Shown here in pieces: positions 31,375 to 40,749 of a stretch of DNA of 64,000 nt. The notes beneath the pieces were generated by a model that worked only from the letters and a program-made list of their open reading frames with translations, was not told where the DNA came from and did no database searches. The position numbers were made by a program, and so were the translations under genes. The DNA is from Acidobacteria bacterium SCN 69-37 (GTDB lineage Bacteria > Acidobacteriota > Vicinamibacteria > Vicinamibacterales > SCN-69-37), in NCBI GenBank assembly GCA_001724025.1, contig MEDJ01000004.1:62001-126000 (forward strand). The letters run 5' to 3'. Numbering within the stretch: position 1 is the stretch's first letter; each line of letters starts with the position of its first letter.

Positions 31375-32399
31375 TGGGACGTTTCGTGGATGCGCTGGCC
31401 GGCACGCGACAGGCCGTGCCGCCAATCTGGTTCATGCGGCAGGCGGGCCGGTATCAGCAGTCGTACCAGGCCAAGCGCCGCAAGTACCGCTTCGAGCAGT
31501 TGTGCCGCGAGCCGCACCTGGCGGCGGCCGTCGCGCTCGATGCGGTGCAGGAGTTCGATTTCGACGCGGCGATCCTGTTCAGCGATCTGTTGTTCCCGCT
31601 GAACGCGCTGGGATTCCCGCTGAAGTACGACGACAGCGGTCCGAAGCTCGGGCGCCGGCTCGACGAGGCGGGACTCGGCCGGCTGCGGGATCTCGATCGC
31701 GCCGGCGACGCGCTGGCGTTCCAGGCCGAGGCCGTCGCGCTCACGCGCTACGCGCTGGCGCCGTCGACGGGCCTGATCGGCTTCGTCGGCGGGCCGTGGA
31801 CGCTGTTCGTCTACGCGATGGAGGGCACGCACACGGGTGCGCTCGTCCGGCCCAAGGTGTCGATGGGCCTGTACCGCAAGTTCGCGCGGATCCTGGTGCC
31901 GCTGCTCGCGCGCGCGATTCGCGAGCAGCTCGAGGCCGGCGCGGACGTGGTGATGATTTTCGATACGGCCGCGGGCGAGCTGTCGCCAGCCGCGTTCCAG
32001 CAGCACATTGCGCCGGATCTGCGCCGGCTGGCCGCCACGCAGCCCGGCCGCCTCGGCTACTATGCGCGCGGCATCCAGGCCGCGCACCTCGGCGGTCCGA
32101 CGAGCGCCGGCATCGGGCCGTGGGCCGGCCTGGGCGTCGACTGGCGGTGGGATCTGACCGACGTGCTGGCCGCGCGCGGCCGCACGGGATTCGTGCAGGG
32201 CAACTTCGATCCGGCGCTGCTGCACCTGACGGGCACGGCCCTGCGGCGTGCCATCGATGAGTACCTGGCGCCAATCGTGGCGCTGCCGGCCGCGGCGCGC
32301 CGCGGCTGGGTGTGTGGCCTGGGGCACGGCGTACTCCCGGGCACCCCGGAGGCCAGCGTCCGGGATTTCGTTCGCGTCGTACGGAGGCGCCTGTCATGA
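31374..32399 (+). CDS. hemE: Uroporphyrinogen decarboxylase
   Basis: Decarboxylates uroporphyrinogen III to coproporphyrinogen III. It has 341 residues, with the N-terminal signature PPIWFMRQAGRYQQSYQ, FDAAILFSDLLFPLNALG (catalytic Asp region), GFVGGPWTLFVYAMEG and a C-terminal GLGHGVLPGTPEASV. The start overlaps the response-regulator stop by one base; GGGGAA is a few bases upstream. hemN follows with an ATGA overlap. Confidence 0.96.
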   Translation: MGRFVDALAGTRQAVPPIWFMRQAGRYQQSYQAKRRKYRFEQLCREPHLAAAVALDAVQEFDFDAAILFSDLLFPLNALGFPLKYDDSGPKLGRRLDEAGLGRLRDLDRAGDALAFQAEAVALTRYALAPSTGLIGFVGGPWTLFVYAMEGTHTGALVRPKVSMGLYRKFARILVPLLARAIREQLEAGADVVMIFDTAAGELSPAAFQQHIAPDLRRLAATQPGRLGYYARGIQAAHLGGPTSAGIGPWAGLGVDWRWDLTDVLAARGRTGFVQGNFDPALLHLTGTALRRAIDEYLAPIVALPAAARRGWVCGLGHGVLPGTPEASVRDFVRVVRRRLS

Positions 32400-33745
32400 C
32401 TCTCTCGGACCTCCTCGAAAAGTACGACGTCCCCGTCCCGCGGTACACGAGCTATCCGACGGTGCCGCAGTGGACCGAGCCGCCCACGACCGATCAGTGG
32501 GTGGCGGCGCTCGAACGCGCCAGTGCGGCGCCCGACGCGGCGCTCGCCCTGTACGTGCACCTGCCGTTCTGCGAGTCGCTGTGTTCGTTCTGCGGCTGCA
32601 ACAACGTCATCACGCGCGATCACGGCCGCGAGGCGCCGTACATCGACCTGGTGCTGGCCGAACTGCGCGCGTATCTGGCGCGCGTGCCGTCGCTGGCCAG
32701 GCAGCCGTTCCAGCAGCTGCACCTGGGCGGTGGCACACCGACGTTCCTCTCGGCCGAGTCGCTCACGCGGCTGGTCACCGGGCTCTACGAGCACCTGCCG
32801 CAGCGGACCGGCGCGTTCGAGGGATCGATCGAGGTCGATCCGCGCGTGACGAACACGGCACAGCTCGAGGCGCTGCGCGCGCTCGGCTTCCGTCGCGTCT
32901 CACTCGGCGTGCAGGACATCGACCCGCACGTCCAGCACCTGGTCAACCGCATCCAGCCGCTGGAGATGACCGAGCAGATCTGTGTCGAGGCGCGCCGGCT
33001 GGACTACGAGTCGATCAACATCGACCTCATCTACGGCCTGCCCGGTCAGACGACGGAATCGATTGCCGCCCTGGCGCGCGAGATCCTGCGGCTGTCGCCG
33101 GATCGCCTCGCGGTCTACAGCTTCGCGAAGGTGCCGTGGATCAAGCCGCAGCAGCGGCGGTTCAAGGACGACCAGATTCCGGCGGGTGCCGCCAAGCGCG
33201 CGCTGTACGAAGCGATCCGCGAGCCGCTGGTGGCCGGCGGGTACCTCGAGATCGGGCTCGATCATTTCGCGAAGCCCGGCGATGCGCTCGCCCGGGTGGC
33301 CGACGAGGGACGGCTGCACCGGAACTTCATGGGCTACACGGAGGTCAGGACGACGACGCTGCTCGGGCTGGGCGTGAGTGCGATTTCCGAGACGCCCGGC
33401 TGCTATCACCAGAACGAGAAGGTGCTGCCGACGTACGAGAAGCGCGTGCTCGCCGGTGAAATCCCGACGCTGCGCGGGCACATCCTCTCCGACGAGGACC
33501 GGCGCCGGCGCGACCTGATCTTCAGCCTGATGACGCGGTTCCGCGTGCCGGTCGGCGACGGCGACATTGCGGCCGACGAGGCCATGGTCCGTCAGCTCGT
33601 CGCCGACGGCCTGATGACGATCGACAACGGCATGGTGGTGGTCTCGGATCTCGGGCGGCCGTTCCTGCGGAACGTTGCCGCCGTGTTCGACGCGCACCTG
33701 GTACACCAGGACCTTTCGCGTCCCACCTATTCGACATCGGCATGA
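32396..33745 (+). CDS. hemN: Oxygen-independent coproporphyrinogen III dehydrogenase
   Basis: Radical-SAM enzyme converting coproporphyrinogen III to protoporphyrinogen IX. The 449-residue protein has the [4Fe-4S] motif C59-x3-C63-x2-C66 followed by GC (C68), preceded by ALYVHLPFCES and followed by LHLGGGTPTFL. The N-terminal YDVPVPRYTSYPT tail is characteristic of true HemN rather than the HemW paralogue. SLGVQDIDPHVQ and IDLIYGLPGQT are further family segments. It overlaps hemE and hemG by four bases each. No oxygen-dependent hemF is seen in the window. Confidence 0.95.
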   Translation: MTLSDLLEKYDVPVPRYTSYPTVPQWTEPPTTDQWVAALERASAAPDAALALYVHLPFCESLCSFCGCNNVITRDHGREAPYIDLVLAELRAYLARVPSLARQPFQQLHLGGGTPTFLSAESLTRLVTGLYEHLPQRTGAFEGSIEVDPRVTNTAQLEALRALGFRRVSLGVQDIDPHVQHLVNRIQPLEMTEQICVEARRLDYESINIDLIYGLPGQTTESIAALAREILRLSPDRLAVYSFAKVPWIKPQQRRFKDDQIPAGAAKRALYEAIREPLVAGGYLEIGLDHFAKPGDALARVADEGRLHRNFMGYTEVRTTTLLGLGVSAISETPGCYHQNEKVLPTYEKRVLAGEIPTLRGHILSDEDRRRRDLIFSLMTRFRVPVGDGDIAADEAMVRQLVADGLMTIDNGMVVVSDLGRPFLRNVAAVFDAHLVHQDLSRPTYSTSA

Positions 33746-34920
33746 AGACGGCGCGCGTGGTCGGCGCCGGGCTGAGCGGGCTGGCCGTGGCGGCGTGCCT
33801 GGCCGACAAGGGCCACCAGGTCGAGGTCATCGAGGCCGCCGACGGGCCCGGCGGCCTCATCGGCACGCAGACCACGCCGCACGGGCCCGCCGAGCGGGCG
33901 GCCAACGCGTTCGTCTGGACGCCGACGACCGAGGCGTGGTTCGCGCGGCTCGGGCTGACCGCCGAACTGCCGCTGCCCACCGCGCGGGCCCGCTACATCT
34001 ACCGCGACGGCCGGCCGCGACGCTGGCCGCTCACGCGGGGCGAGACGACGGGCCTGCTGACGCGACTGGCCTGGACGTACGCGACACGGCGGCTGAAGCC
34101 GCGCGCCGACGAATCGGTGGCCGCGTTCGCCACGCGTGCCGCGGGTCCGGCCGCGGCGCGCTGGTTCGCCTCGCCGGCCATGCAGGGCGTCTATGCCGTG
34201 CCCGCCGATCAGCTGGCCGCCGCTGCCATCTTCGGCCCACGCCGGCGATCGCGCGGTCCGAGTGCGTCACCGCGCGGCGGCATGGGTCAGTTCATCGAGC
34301 GCCTCTACGACGATCTGCGCACGCGCGGCGTGACGTTCTCCTTCAACGCGGCCGCTGACTTCGTCGGCGGCCACGTCCCGACGGTCATCTGCACGAATGC
34401 GCCGGCGGCCGCCCGGCTCGTGGCCCCGCACGCCCCGGGCCTGGCCGAGGCCATCGGCCGCATCGGCATGACCGGCATCGAGACCGCGACGGCGTTCTAC
34501 GATCCGTGTCCTGACGATCTGCAGGGATTCGGCGTCCTGTTCCCGCGCGAGGTCGGCGTCGGGGCTCTCGGCGTCCTGTTCAACTCGAGCATCTTCCGCG
34601 GGCGCGGACCGTATCGATCCGAGACCTGGATCTATGCCGTCGACGATCGCACGCCGTCGGCGGCGTCGGCGGCCGATCGCGTCACAGCCGATCGCGAGGT
34701 CCTGGTCGGCCGGCGCACGCCACCGCTGGCGGTCTATGCCACGCGCCGGCCCGCGGCCCTGCCCATTTACGATCGGCATGTGCTGGCAATCGCCCCGCAC
34801 CTCCAGGAACTGCCGCCCTGGCTGGCGCTGTCGGGCAACTACCTGGGCCAGATCGGCGTCTCGACGCTGCTCGCGCGCGCCGAGACGACCGTGGACCAGC
34901 TCGTGGCGCGCACGTCGTGA
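33742..34920 (+). CDS. hemG: FAD-dependent protoporphyrinogen oxidase (HemY-type)
   Basis: A 392-residue flavoprotein with an N-terminal FAD dinucleotide fold (RVVGAGLSGLAVAACLADKGHQVEVIEAADGPGGL). A C-terminal FAD-contact segment (LPPWLALSGNYLGQIGVSTLL) is also typical of protoporphyrinogen oxidases. It is shorter than usual (about 450-470) and divergent in the middle, so homology alone would give only an amine-oxidase/PPO superfamily call. Its place after hemN with a four-base overlap makes protoporphyrinogen oxidase the natural role. With hemH it completes the classical protoporphyrin route. Confidence 0.85.
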   Translation: MKTARVVGAGLSGLAVAACLADKGHQVEVIEAADGPGGLIGTQTTPHGPAERAANAFVWTPTTEAWFARLGLTAELPLPTARARYIYRDGRPRRWPLTRGETTGLLTRLAWTYATRRLKPRADESVAAFATRAAGPAAARWFASPAMQGVYAVPADQLAAAAIFGPRRRSRGPSASPRGGMGQFIERLYDDLRTRGVTFSFNAAADFVGGHVPTVICTNAPAAARLVAPHAPGLAEAIGRIGMTGIETATAFYDPCPDDLQGFGVLFPREVGVGALGVLFNSSIFRGRGPYRSETWIYAVDDRTPSAASAADRVTADREVLVGRRTPPLAVYATRRPAALPIYDRHVLAIAPHLQELPPWLALSGNYLGQIGVSTLLARAETTVDQLVARTS

Positions 34921-34935
34921 TACAACGGCTGCCTG

Positions 34936-35940
34936 ATGCGTGATGTCCTGATCATCGGCGCCGGCCCGGTCGGCCTGGCGTGCGCCATTGCCGCCACGCG
35001 CGAAGGACTGTCCGCGCGCGTCCTCGACAAGGGAACGCTCGTCAACTCGATTGTCGGCTACCCGTCGATGATGGAGTTCTTCTCGACGCCGGAGTTGATC
35101 GAGATCGGCGGCTACCCGTTCGCGATTCCCCGATACAAGCCGACGCGCGAGGATGCGATCGAGTACTACCGGAAGGTGGCCGCGCGCGAATCGCTCGACG
35201 TGCGGCTCTACGAGCGCGTCCTCGAGGTGCGCGGCACGCGCGGCGATTTCACCGTCGTCACGTCGAAGGGGGAACACCGGGCCCGACATGTGGTCATTGC
35301 CACGGGCTTCTTCGATCAGGCGACGATGCTCGACGTGCCGGGCGAGACGCTGCCGAAGGTCACGCACTATTACAGGGAACCGTACGGGTACGTCGGCCAG
35401 CAGGTCGCGGTGGTGGGCGCGCGCAACTCGGCCGCGAAGGCCGCGCTCGACTGCCATCGGCACGGCGCGCACGTGACGCTGATCGTGCGATCGTCGTCAC
35501 TGTCGGATCGGATCAAGTACTGGATTCGTCCCGATATCGAGAACCGCATCAAGGAAGGCAGCATCACGGCGTATTTCGACTCGACGATCGAGGCGATTGC
35601 CGAGACGACGATCGCGATCAGGACGCCCGCGGGACGCCGGGAGATCGCCAACGACTGGGTGCTGGCGATGACCGGCTACCGGCCCGACTTCGCCTTCCTC
35701 GACGCGCTGGGCGTGGCGTGCGACGGCACACCGCAGCGGGCGCCGATTCACGACGAGGCGACGTTCGAAACCGCGCGGGCGGGCGTCTACATTGCCGGCA
35801 CCGTGTGCGGTGGCTACGACACGGGCCGATGGTTCATCGAGAACGGCCGGTTCCACGCGCGGCAGATTGCCGCGCACATCGCCAGGGGCCGCGTCGAGCC
35901 CGTACGGTTCGACGACGTGCACTGGAAGACGGCCGAGTAG
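34936..35940 (+). CDS. ypdA: YpdA-type bacillithiol-disulfide reductase
   Basis: A 334-residue FAD/NADPH-binding oxidoreductase of the YpdA family, known in Firmicutes to reduce oxidised bacillithiol. The FAD fold is IIGAGPVGLACAIAATREGL, and the NADPH fold is AVVGARNSAAKAALDCHRHGA. LVNSIVGYPSMMEFFSTPELIEIG is the family-specific N-terminal stretch, and VCGGYDTGRWFIENGR is near the C-terminus. There is no thioredoxin-reductase CxxC. It starts 15 bases after hemG, probably as the last gene of the heme operon, which links thiol homeostasis to heme synthesis. No bshA/B/C gene is in the window, so the thiol itself is inferred. Confidence 0.85.
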   Translation: MRDVLIIGAGPVGLACAIAATREGLSARVLDKGTLVNSIVGYPSMMEFFSTPELIEIGGYPFAIPRYKPTREDAIEYYRKVAARESLDVRLYERVLEVRGTRGDFTVVTSKGEHRARHVVIATGFFDQATMLDVPGETLPKVTHYYREPYGYVGQQVAVVGARNSAAKAALDCHRHGAHVTLIVRSSSLSDRIKYWIRPDIENRIKEGSITAYFDSTIEAIAETTIAIRTPAGRREIANDWVLAMTGYRPDFAFLDALGVACDGTPQRAPIHDEATFETARAGVYIAGTVCGGYDTGRWFIENGRFHARQIAAHIARGRVEPVRFDDVHWKTAE

Positions 35941-35951
35941 CCGCCGCGCGA

Positions 35952-37067
35952 TCAGCGCCGCTCGGCGTACACGCGCGTGAGCACGATCGGGGTCACGGGC
36001 ATCTCGCCCTCGACGGGCACCTTCGCAATGGCGTCCACCACGTCCTGCCCGCCGCTGACGCGCGCGAAGACCGTGTATTGCCCCGTCAGCGGCGCGCACG
36101 CCCCGATACAGATGAAGAACGACGTCGAGCCGCTGTCCGGGGCGTCGCCGCGCGCCATCGAGACGATGCCCGGCTCGTTCGGCGTGTCGGTGAACTCGGG
36201 TGGCAGATTGCCGACGAACCGCTGCTGCGAGGCGCGCAGCGGCTCCTGCCTGTAGAACGGCGAGCCCGTCTGGATCACGAAGTTCGCGGCCACGCGGTGG
36301 ATCAGCATGCCGTCGTACACGCCGCCGGCCACCATCTGCAGGAACCGGCGCACGGTTACCGGGGCCTTGTCGGGCAGCAGGTCCAGCTCGATTCGCCCCA
36401 TCGTCGTCTCGAGGATGGCGCGGTAGGCGGCGAGGTCGGCAACCGATTCGTCGACGAACGGATCGGGCGGCGTGTCGCGGATCGTGATGCCGGTGATGGC
36501 GATGCGCTCGTTCGGCAGACCGTCGGCACTGGCCTCGGCGGAGGCGATGTCCTGCACGACCTCCATCCCGTCGACCACGCGGGCGAACACGGTGAACAGA
36601 CCGTCGAACGCCGGCTGCTCGCCGATGCAGATGATGAACTGCGAACCGGCGGAGTCGGGTTCGTCGGCAAACGTGACGGCCGTCACGGCGCCGGCCGCGT
36701 GATGGACCTCGCGGCCCTCGGCCCGCAGCCGGCGCATGCCGCCGCTGCCGTACTCGGCGACGCGGGCAGGATCCGCCGAGAACGGATCGCCGCCCTGGAT
36801 GATGCCGTTGGGCACGACGCGATGGAAGATGGTGCCGGTGTACGCGCCCTCGCGCGCCAGCGTGATGAAGTGCGCCACGTGATTCGGCGCCGTCTCGGGC
36901 AGCAGCTGCATCACGATGGTGCCGCGGGTCGTCTCGACGACGGCCTGCGTGCCGGCCATCTCCTCGAGCGTGAAGGGCGACGTGAAGAAGTCGGGCGCGG
37001 GCGCCTGGGTCCGCGGGCCCGGACCGGCCTGAAGGGACGTCAACAGCAGCAGGACGACGGTCAGCAT
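35952..37067 (-). CDS. Tandem-domain cyclophilin-type peptidyl-prolyl isomerase
   Basis: A 371-residue exported protein with a signal segment ([14 protein letters not shown]) and two consecutive cyclophilin domains. The first (about 40-195) has [37 protein letters not shown]. The second (about 210-368) has [16 protein letters not shown] and [22 protein letters not shown]. The second has lost the first aromatic of FHRV and the GSQFF motif, so it may be less active or act as a binding module. It probably assists folding in the periplasm. It is convergent with ypdA and divergent from the rhodanese gene. Confidence 0.88.
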   Translation of the reverse strand: MLTVVLLLLTSLQAGPGPRTQAPAPDFFTSPFTLEEMAGTQAVVETTRGTIVMQLLPETAPNHVAHFITLAREGAYTGTIFHRVVPNGIIQGGDPFSADPARVAEYGSGGMRRLRAEGREVHHAAGAVTAVTFADEPDSAGSQFIICIGEQPAFDGLFTVFARVVDGMEVVQDIASAEASADGLPNERIAITGITIRDTPPDPFVDESVADLAAYRAILETTMGRIELDLLPDKAPVTVRRFLQMVAGGVYDGMLIHRVAANFVIQTGSPFYRQEPLRASQQRFVGNLPPEFTDTPNEPGIVSMARGDAPDSGSTSFFICIGACAPLTGQYTVFARVSGGQDVVDAIAKVPVEGEMPVTPIVLTRVYAERR

Positions 37068-37134
37068 CTGGCTCCCTCCGAAAAATCCCGGTCATTCTAG
37101 CGCCGGCCGCCGCGCGCTGCGGCATAATAGGAGG

Positions 37135-37998
37135 ATGACTGACATTGCCGCCCGTGGTTATGCCCACCCCGAGGTGCTGGTATCGACCGACTGGGTCGCC
37201 GCGCACCTCGACGACCCCAACGTCCGCCTCGTCGAATCCAACGAAGATACGCTGTTGTACTCCTCCGGTCACCTTCCCGGGGCCGTGCACGTCGACTGGA
37301 CGACGGACCTGAACGACCCGCTCCGACGCGACTACATCACGCGCGAAGGTTTCTCGGCGCTGATGTCGCGAATCGGCGCGACGCGCGAGACCACGGTGGT
37401 GTTCTACGGCGACAAGAGCAACTGGTGGGCGTGTTACGCGTTCTGGGTGTTCCAGCTGTTCGGTCACACGAACGCCAAGGTCATGGACGGCGGCCGCCTG
37501 AAGTGGGAGAAGGAGAAGCGCACGCTCACGCGTGACGTGCCCACGCCCACGCCGACGAAGTACGACGCGCCCGAGCGGTCCGACGCGGCCGTCCGTGCGT
37601 TCCGCGACGACGTGCTGAAGCAGGTGCAGGCCAAGGGCCAGCTCGTCGACGTGCGGAGCCCCGAGGAATTCGCCGGCACGCGCATGCACATGCCCGACTA
37701 CCCGAACGAGGGCGCACTGCGGGGCGGCCACATCCCGGGCGCGAAGAGCGTCCCCTGGTCGCGCGCGGTCAACCCGGAAGACGGGACGTTCAAGACCGCG
37801 GCCGAGCTGACCGAGATCTACGCGAAGGCGAACCAGCTCGACAGCACCAAGCCCACGATCGCGTACTGCCGGATCGGCGAGCGCAGCAGCCACTCGTGGT
37901 TCGCGCTGCGGTACCTGCTCGGCTTCACGGACGTGAAGAACTACGACGGTTCGTGGACCGAGTGGGGGAACTCGGTCGGCCTCCCCATCGAGAAGTAG
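37135..37998 (+). CDS. Two-domain thiosulfate sulfurtransferase (rhodanese)
   Basis: A 287-residue tandem rhodanese. The N-terminal inactive domain spans about 13-125 ([14 protein letters not shown]). The C-terminal active domain carries C245 in [13 protein letters not shown], the loop of thiosulfate sulfurtransferases; mercaptopyruvate-type enzymes have a CG[S/T]GxT loop instead. AGGAGG abuts the ATG, and a CATAAT hexamer is directly upstream. The sufE gene follows after 5 bases, suggesting a sulfur-relay pair feeding Fe-S cluster assembly, although no sufBCDS genes are nearby. Confidence 0.93.
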   Translation: MTDIAARGYAHPEVLVSTDWVAAHLDDPNVRLVESNEDTLLYSSGHLPGAVHVDWTTDLNDPLRRDYITREGFSALMSRIGATRETTVVFYGDKSNWWACYAFWVFQLFGHTNAKVMDGGRLKWEKEKRTLTRDVPTPTPTKYDAPERSDAAVRAFRDDVLKQVQAKGQLVDVRSPEEFAGTRMHMPDYPNEGALRGGHIPGAKSVPWSRAVNPEDGTFKTAAELTEIYAKANQLDSTKPTIAYCRIGERSSHSWFALRYLLGFTDVKNYDGSWTEWGNSVGLPIEK

Positions 37999-38003
37999 TC
38001 CGC

Positions 38004-38435
38004 ATGGCCCTGCCCGCAAAGCTGCAGGACGTCGTCGATCTGTTCGCGACGTTCGACGACCAGGCCGATCGGACCAACCTGCTGCTCAGCTACGCCGACA
38101 AGTACCGGGAAGTCCCGCCCGAAGTGGCCACGCGCCCCTTCGGGTCGGGCCACCTGGTGCCGCACTGCGAATCGGAAGCCTACGTCTGGGCCCTGAAGCA
38201 GCCGGACGGCACGCTCAAGCTCCATTTCGCCGTCGAGAACCCGTCGGGCATCTCGGTGAAGGCGCTGGCCGCCATTCTCGAGGGAACGCTCTCGGGCCTG
38301 CCGGCCGCCGAGATCGCCGAGGTCAACCCCGAACTCGTCGAGTCCATCTTCCGGCACAACATCTCGATGGGGAAGGGCATGGGCCTGATGTCGCTGGTGC
38401 AGGCGGTCCGCAGCCTGGCCAGGGCCGCGAGCTGA
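38004..38435 (+). CDS. sufE: SufE-family Fe-S cluster sulfur acceptor
   Basis: A 143-residue SufE protein that takes persulfide sulfur from a cysteine desulfurase. The acceptor cysteine is C55 in HLVPHCESEAYVW, where the family has VxGCxSxVW. LHFAVENPSGISVKALAAIL and the C-terminal NISMGKGMGLMSLV complete the domain. It starts 5 bases after the rhodanese gene and is probably co-translated with it. The GC-to-HC change beside the cysteine is mild and known in other members. Confidence 0.93.
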   Translation: MALPAKLQDVVDLFATFDDQADRTNLLLSYADKYREVPPEVATRPFGSGHLVPHCESEAYVWALKQPDGTLKLHFAVENPSGISVKALAAILEGTLSGLPAAEIAEVNPELVESIFRHNISMGKGMGLMSLVQAVRSLARAAS

Positions 38436-38468
38436 CGCAGATGCCGGGTCGCGCACGATCCGGTCACC

Positions 38469-40394
38469 ATGTGCGGCATCGCCGGCATCTGGCAGCCTGA
38501 CGGTCCGCCCGTCGATCCCGGCACGATTCGGCGCTTCATCCGCGCGCTGGCGCACCGCGGCCCCGATGGCGAGGACGTGGTCGCCGGCGATGCGGACCGC
38601 CTTGCCCTGGCGCATCGACGCCTGGCGATTCTCGATCCCGGCGACGCCAGCGCCCAGCCGATGTGGTCGGCCAGCGGCCGGTACGCCATCACCTACAACG
38701 GCGAACTCTACAACTTCCTCGAGCTGCGCACCGAGCTCGCACGGGACGGCGTCCGGTTCCGGAGCGACGGCGACACCGAGGTGATGCTCGCGGCCTTCGA
38801 GCGCTGGGGGCCCGACGGGCTGCTGCGCTGCAACGGCATGTGGGCCCTGGCGATCTGGGACGCGCGCGAGCGCCGGCTCTGGCTCGCACGCGATCGGTTC
38901 GGGGTGAAGCCGCTGTATGTCACGCGGGCCGGCAACCGGTTCGCCTTCGCGTCGGAGTTGAAGGCGTTCCTCCACCTCGACGAGTTCGTCCCCACGGCGA
39001 ACCCGACGGCCGTGGCCGCACGACTGGCTGACGACGTCAGCGGGCACGTGCTGCTCGACGGCATCGAGATGCTGCCACCCGGGCACTGTCTGGAAGTGAC
39101 GCCGACGGGCGCGCGGCGGCGCCGATGGTGGCACACGATCGAGCACCTCGTCGACGTGCCGCGCGAACGCGCGGCGCAGGCCGAGGCGTTCCGCGCACTG
39201 GTGATCGACGCGTGCCGGCTCCGGCTGCGCAGCGACGTGCCGTTGGCCACCTCGCTCAGCGGCGGTCTCGACTCGTCGTCTGTGATCTGCGCGCTGGCTG
39301 AGGCTGCGGCCGGCCGAGCGACGAGCCGCCGGGCCCCGGCCTGGCAGCGCGCGTTCATCGCCGGGTTCGCGGGCACGTCGCAGGACGAAACCGCCGACGC
39401 CCTGCTCACGGCCGAGCGGGCCGGCGCCACGGCCGTCGTCCGGCAGTTTGCCAGTGCGGATCTGCGCACCGACGTCGATGCGTTTCTCTATCAGTTCGAG
39501 GAGATTGGTGGGCTCTACGGCCTGGCGGCGTGGGCGCTGTATCGCGAGATCCGGCGGGCGGGCCTGACGATCTCGATCGACGGCCACGGCGGCGACGAAC
39601 TGCTTGGCGGGTACGACGTCCATCTGCTGGCCGGTCTCCTGCGCGGTCGCGGGCTGCTGACCGAGCCTCGCCGGACGATCGATCTGATCGCGACGTGGCA
39701 CGGACTGCACGGGGCCCGTCTGCGCGAGCGCGTGTCGAACGGCCCCCTGCTCGCGGCCCTGACGATTCCCGGCGTCCTGCGGGCGGCGCGCACGGTGCCG
39801 TTCGTCGAGCGTCGGACGCGGTGGCTGACGACCGTGGCGCGGCAGCACTCGTTCGAGGCGACGACGGCGGTCGACGAGGGCGTGCGTGCGGAGGAGCGCG
39901 CCATCGACGCGCTCGGGCCGATGCGGGGCGCGCTGTATCGCAGTTTCCATCACCTGTCGCTGCCGCGCATCCTCCGCAACTTCGACGTGCACGCGATGGG
40001 GCACGGCGTGGAGGTCCGGATGCCGCTGCTCGACTGGCGGGTCGTCTGTTTCGCGTTCTCGGTGCCGGAAAGGCGGGGCGGCGGCTACACGAAGGGCCTG
40101 CTGCGCGATGCGATGAGCGGGATGCTGCCCGAGCGGGTGCGGCGGCGTCGCCGCAAGCTCGGCTACAACGCGCCGGTGGCGGACTGGCTGAACGGATCGC
40201 TGGCCGGCTGGCTGGCCGATCTGGTGCACGAGCCGGGGTTCGTCCAGAGCGATCTCTGGGACGGGCCGGCGCTGCGGGCCCTGGCGGAACGGCACCGGCG
40301 ACACCGATCGTGGGTCGATGCCGACGCGCGCCGCGTGGTCCTGGCGGCGACCGCGTACTGGTGGCAGACGCGCTGGCTGCGTCCGCGGGGGTGA
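38469..40394 (+). CDS. asnB: Glutamine-hydrolysing asparagine synthetase
   Basis: A 641-residue amidotransferase. Cys2 after the initiator Met is the class II glutaminase nucleophile (MCGIAGIW), with the HRGPDGED loop and AITYNGELYNFLELR. The synthetase domain has the ATP-binding P-loop LATSLSGGLDSSSV at about 258-270 and a C-terminal RMPLLDWRVV / RRRRKLGYNAPVADWL segment. This long type is often tied to exopolysaccharide or peptide modification rather than bulk asparagine synthesis, but no such cluster is adjacent. It follows sufE by 33 bases and may be co-transcribed. Confidence 0.9.
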   Translation: MCGIAGIWQPDGPPVDPGTIRRFIRALAHRGPDGEDVVAGDADRLALAHRRLAILDPGDASAQPMWSASGRYAITYNGELYNFLELRTELARDGVRFRSDGDTEVMLAAFERWGPDGLLRCNGMWALAIWDARERRLWLARDRFGVKPLYVTRAGNRFAFASELKAFLHLDEFVPTANPTAVAARLADDVSGHVLLDGIEMLPPGHCLEVTPTGARRRRWWHTIEHLVDVPRERAAQAEAFRALVIDACRLRLRSDVPLATSLSGGLDSSSVICALAEAAAGRATSRRAPAWQRAFIAGFAGTSQDETADALLTAERAGATAVVRQFASADLRTDVDAFLYQFEEIGGLYGLAAWALYREIRRAGLTISIDGHGGDELLGGYDVHLLAGLLRGRGLLTEPRRTIDLIATWHGLHGARLRERVSNGPLLAALTIPGVLRAARTVPFVERRTRWLTTVARQHSFEATTAVDEGVRAEERAIDALGPMRGALYRSFHHLSLPRILRNFDVHAMGHGVEVRMPLLDWRVVCFAFSVPERRGGGYTKGLLRDAMSGMLPERVRRRRRKLGYNAPVADWLNGSLAGWLADLVHEPGFVQSDLWDGPALRALAERHRRHRSWVDADARRVVLAATAYWWQTRWLRPRG

Positions 40395-40485
40395 GAGGGC
40401 TGGACGCCGACGCGCGATCCGCGCAGTGTTGTCAATACTTATAGTCTCTTGTCGACCATCGTCAAGATCCCGAGGATGCTTGTCG

Positions 40486-40716
40486 ATGGCCGACCTGCGG
40501 AAGAAGTTCGGGCAACGCGTCCGCGAGTTGCGGAACGCGCGCGGATTCTCGCAGGAGGAACTCGCCCACCGCGCGGGCATGCACTACACCTACCTGGGCG
40601 GCATCGAACGCGGTGAACGCAACCCCGCCCTGCAGAACATCGGGCGCATCGCCCGCGCCCTGGCCATCCCCGTCGCCGACCTGTTCACCGACGCCCCGGC
40701 CCGCAGCCGACGCTGA
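40486..40716 (+). CDS. Small XRE-family transcriptional regulator
   Basis: A 76-residue protein that is essentially one Cro/CI helix-turn-helix domain: FGQRVRELRNARGFSQEELAHRAGMHYTYLGGIERGERNPALQNIGRIARALAIPVADLF. Stand-alone proteins of this kind (HipB/SinR-like) repress as dimers. The upstream gap is A/T-rich and contains two direct TTGTC units 20 bases apart (40429 and 40449), candidates for a self-operator. No toxin or restriction partner is adjacent. Confidence 0.88.
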   Translation: MADLRKKFGQRVRELRNARGFSQEELAHRAGMHYTYLGGIERGERNPALQNIGRIARALAIPVADLFTDAPARSRR

Positions 40717-40749
40717 GCCCCGACCGGCACACGACACGCCCACTGTGGC

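Noticed and set aside
35497-38019. Open frame of 840 codons on the minus strand across ypdA, cyclophilin and rhodanese genes
   Set aside because: It crosses three well-supported genes in other frames and shows no domain. The high-GC codon pattern explains its length.
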